This document shows positions 13,656 to 15,540 of a stretch of 15,540 nt of DNA, piece by piece. Below the pieces are notes generated by a model. That model ran no database searches. It was given only the letters and a program-made list of their open reading frames with translations, and was not told where the DNA came from. The translations under genes were made by a program, and so were the position numbers. Every line of letters starts with the position of its first letter. Within the stretch, counting starts at the first letter, position 1. This stretch comes from an uncultured Chloroflexota bacterium. Its GTDB lineage: Bacteria > Chloroflexota > Limnocylindria > Limnocylindrales > CSP1-4. The stretch spans positions 1-15,540 of the forward strand of contig CAIYQJ010000068.1 in NCBI GenBank assembly GCA_903928275.1, given 5' to 3'.

Positions 13656-15540
13656 GCGACGGGCGCCCGGCCGGCGAGTCGATCGAGCGCTGTTGCGACC
13701 CTCGACGCCACGAGCCGGTGGAGCTCGACGTTGCGCGCCCGATGCGTCGCGTAGCGGATGACCGTGACGCCCGGCTCGCCGAGCGCGGACCGGACGGCCG
13801 CCGCGACCGCCGCGCCATCCTCCGCCGCCGACGTCCACGGGCGCGCGCCGACGTCGATCCACCGGCCCCCGTAGGCCTCCACGACCGGCCCGAGCCGCGG
13901 CCCCATGCCGTGCGGCGTCCCGAAGAGCTCCTCGTACCGGGCGGGCAGGCCGGCTCCGGGCACGTCGGCGGTGGCCTGCGGCAGGAACGAGAAGATCCCG
14001 CCGCCGTCGTTGTCGACGAGCAGCACCGTGAGCGACGCGTCGCGCGCCCGAGCCCGCTCCGCCGCACCGAGGAGTCCGCCGATGTCGTGGAGGAAGGAGA
14101 CGTCGCCGACGACGAGGAGCACGGGGCCCGCGACGACGATCGCGGCGCCGAGCGCGGAGGAGAGGACGCCGTCGATCCCGTTCGCCCCGCGGTTCGAGAG
14201 GACCCGCACGTCCGCCGGGCCCGTCGCGAGATAGGCGTCGAGGTCCCGGACGGGCATGGAGCTGCCGGCCCAGAGCAGCGCCCCGTCGGGGAGGACGTCC
14301 GCGAGCGCACCGACGACGCGCCCCTCGTACGGCTCGTCGATCGCCGCCATGGACTCGTCGATCGCGTCTCCCGCGGCGGCATCGGCGGCGAGCCACGCCG
14401 CGCACCAGCCACCGTCGGGGGTCGGCCTACCGGCGCGGCGATCGGCCGGGGCGCGTCGATCGGCCGGGGCGCGGCGATCGGCCGGGGCTCGTCGGTCCGC
14501 CACGGCCCGGGCGAGATCGGCCGCCGTCCCGGCCGGGTCGGCATGGACGATCGTCGCGGGGATGAGGTGCGGCTCCAGCCACCCGTCGCCGTCGTCGATG
14601 ACGACGTGCGCGGGCCGACTCTCCGCGAGCAGCCCGCCGAGCGGCTTCGACGTGAGCGGCGCCCCGAAGCGCACGACGAGGTCCGGCGCGTGGCCCGCGA
14701 TCCACGGGCCGCGCCGCACGAGGAGGTCACCGTGGGCGACGACCCGCGACCGGTCGTGCGGCCCCAGGCGCATCTGCGAGAGCGGGTCCGCGAGGACCGG
14801 CGCGTCGAGTGCCGCTGCGAGGGCGGCGACGGCGGCGGGGAGTGCCGGTTCGTCGAGGGGCCCGCAGGCGATGAGGGGGCGGCGGGCGGCGGCGAGGACG
14901 CCCGCGAGGGCGTCGAGCGCGTCCGACTCGAGGCGGCGGCGGCCCGTGACGAGCGACTGGAACGAGCGGGAAGGCGCCTCCACGTCCGCGCGACAGGGCG
15001 TCGGCGGCGGGAGCACCTCGTGCGGCGCGAGGTCGCCGTCGGGGATGAGCGGCTCGCGGAACGGCAGGTTCAGGTGGACCGGGCCGGCGGGCGATTCCGC
15101 GGCGACGGAGACGGCCCGCGCCGCCGTCGCCCGCCAGGATGCCTCCGCGTCAGGGCCGGCCTCCGGCACGGGCATGTCCACTGCCCACTTCGCCGCGACG
15201 CCGTACAGCCGGACCTGGTCGATGGTCTGCGGCGCCCCGCGATGCCGCAGCTCCGGCGGGCGGTCCGCCGTGAGGACGACGAGCGGCACGCGACCGTGCG
15301 CCGCCTCGACGACGGCGGGGTGCGCGTTCACGACCGCGGTTCCCGACGTGGCGAGGAAGACGACGGGCCGGCGCGAGGCCTTCGCCGCGCCGAGCGCGAA
15401 GAACGAGCCCGACCGCTCGTCGAGGTGGACGTGGATCCGGATCCCCGGGTGCGCCGCGAGCGCGAGCGCCATGGGCGTGGAACGGGACCCGGGACAGACG
15501 ACGGCGTCGCGCACCCCGGCGCGGACGAGCTCCTCGACGA
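13652..15540 (-). CDS. menD: SEPHCHC synthase MenD (partial, N-terminus outside window)
   Basis: This thiamine-diphosphate enzyme joins isochorismate and the succinic-semialdehyde unit of 2-oxoglutarate, the first committed step of menaquinone synthesis. 628 residues are visible and the frame is open through 15540. The visible start VEELVRAGVRDAVVCPGSRS matches MenD about 15-20 residues in, so only a short N-terminus is missing. Key parts are HVHLDERSGSFFALG (Glu41 of the visible part, the ThDP N1' glutamate), LTADRPPELRHRGAPQTIDQ and, near the end, the ThDP/Mg motif GDVSFLHDIGG through VDNDGGGIFSFLP. An insertion of four ADRRAP-like hexapeptides lies in the central domain, before a PTPDGGW segment. 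It overlaps menH by 4 bp. Isochorismate synthase would be expected upstream, beyond the window. Confidence 0.96.
   Translation of the reverse strand, partial: VEELVRAGVRDAVVCPGSRSTPMALALAAHPGIRIHVHLDERSGSFFALGAAKASRRPVVFLATSGTAVVNAHPAVVEAAHGRVPLVVLTADRPPELRHRGAPQTIDQVRLYGVAAKWAVDMPVPEAGPDAEASWRATAARAVSVAAESPAGPVHLNLPFREPLIPDGDLAPHEVLPPPTPCRADVEAPSRSFQSLVTGRRRLESDALDALAGVLAAARRPLIACGPLDEPALPAAVAALAAALDAPVLADPLSQMRLGPHDRSRVVAHGDLLVRRGPWIAGHAPDLVVRFGAPLTSKPLGGLLAESRPAHVVIDDGDGWLEPHLIPATIVHADPAGTAADLARAVADRRAPADRRAPADRRAPADRRAGRPTPDGGWCAAWLAADAAAGDAIDESMAAIDEPYEGRVVGALADVLPDGALLWAGSSMPVRDLDAYLATGPADVRVLSNRGANGIDGVLSSALGAAIVVAGPVLLVVGDVSFLHDIGGLLGAAERARARDASLTVLLVDNDGGGIFSFLPQATADVPGAGLPARYEELFGTPHGMGPRLGPVVEAYGGRWIDVGARPWTSAAEDGAAVAAAVRSALGEPGVTVIRYATHRARNVELHRLVASRVATALDRLAGRAPVA
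14432..14503. repeat. 18-bp in-frame tandem repeat, four units, inside menD
   Basis: The units are GGCGCGGCGATCGGCCGG at 14432-14449, with one-base variants at 14450-14467, an exact copy at 14468-14485 and a decayed fourth at 14486-14503. On the minus strand they encode ADRRAP repeats. All keep frame. Confidence 0.92.

Overview
The window is very GC-rich and densely coded. Reading direction, domain content and the amino-acid biases (Ala, Arg, Gly, Asp; G/C in the third codon position) suggest a high-GC bacterium that makes menaquinone. A Chloroflexota lineage (Limnocylindria/Ellin6529-like) or an actinobacterium would fit. This placement is an inference from style and gene content; there is no rRNA or tRNA to anchor it.

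Layout. (1) Positions 1-3127 hold a divergent pair: an APC-family amino acid/amine permease (minus strand, C-terminus cut by the window start) and a glutamine-synthetase-fold ligase (plus strand). The ligase has Trp where true glutamine synthetases have the ammonium-deprotonating Glu, so it probably glutamylates an amine or polyamine rather than ammonia. (2) A single-pass membrane protein with a Septum_form-like extracytoplasmic domain follows at 3177-3815. (3) A 389-bp convergent intergenic region (3816-4204) carries three 70-bp tandem repeats and a 4 x 7-bp tract. (4) An XRE-type HTH protein fused to a PD-(D/E)XK nuclease-like domain (minus strand, 4205-4990) is divergent from a small unrecognised membrane-anchored protein (5140-5736). 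Between them lies a perfect 22-bp palindrome. (5) Three 41-bp tandem repeats separate this from the operon that fills the rest of the window.

The minus-strand operon, in transcription order, is menD (5' end beyond the window) - menH - menB - menA - menC - menE fused to an alpha/beta hydrolase - menG/ubiE. Neighbouring genes overlap by 4 bp or nearly abut, so translation is probably coupled. Together they take isochorismate to menaquinone: MenD makes SEPHCHC, MenH SHCHC, MenC o-succinylbenzoate, MenE OSB-CoA, MenB DHNA-CoA, MenA prenylates DHNA, and MenG methylates demethylmenaquinone. Isochorismate synthase (MenF) and a DHNA-CoA thioesterase are not seen here.

The most unusual theme is in-frame minisatellite-like expansion inside essential-pathway enzymes: (ADRRAP)x4 in MenD, five 11-residue units in the MenC capping region, 29-residue Ala/Thr/Pro/Gly units in the MenE-hydrolase tail, and Ala/Thr-rich extensions on MenH and MenA. 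Short tandem repeats in the intergenic spaces go with these. The MenE-alpha/beta-hydrolase fusion, in an operon that already has a normal MenH, is the second main point of interest.
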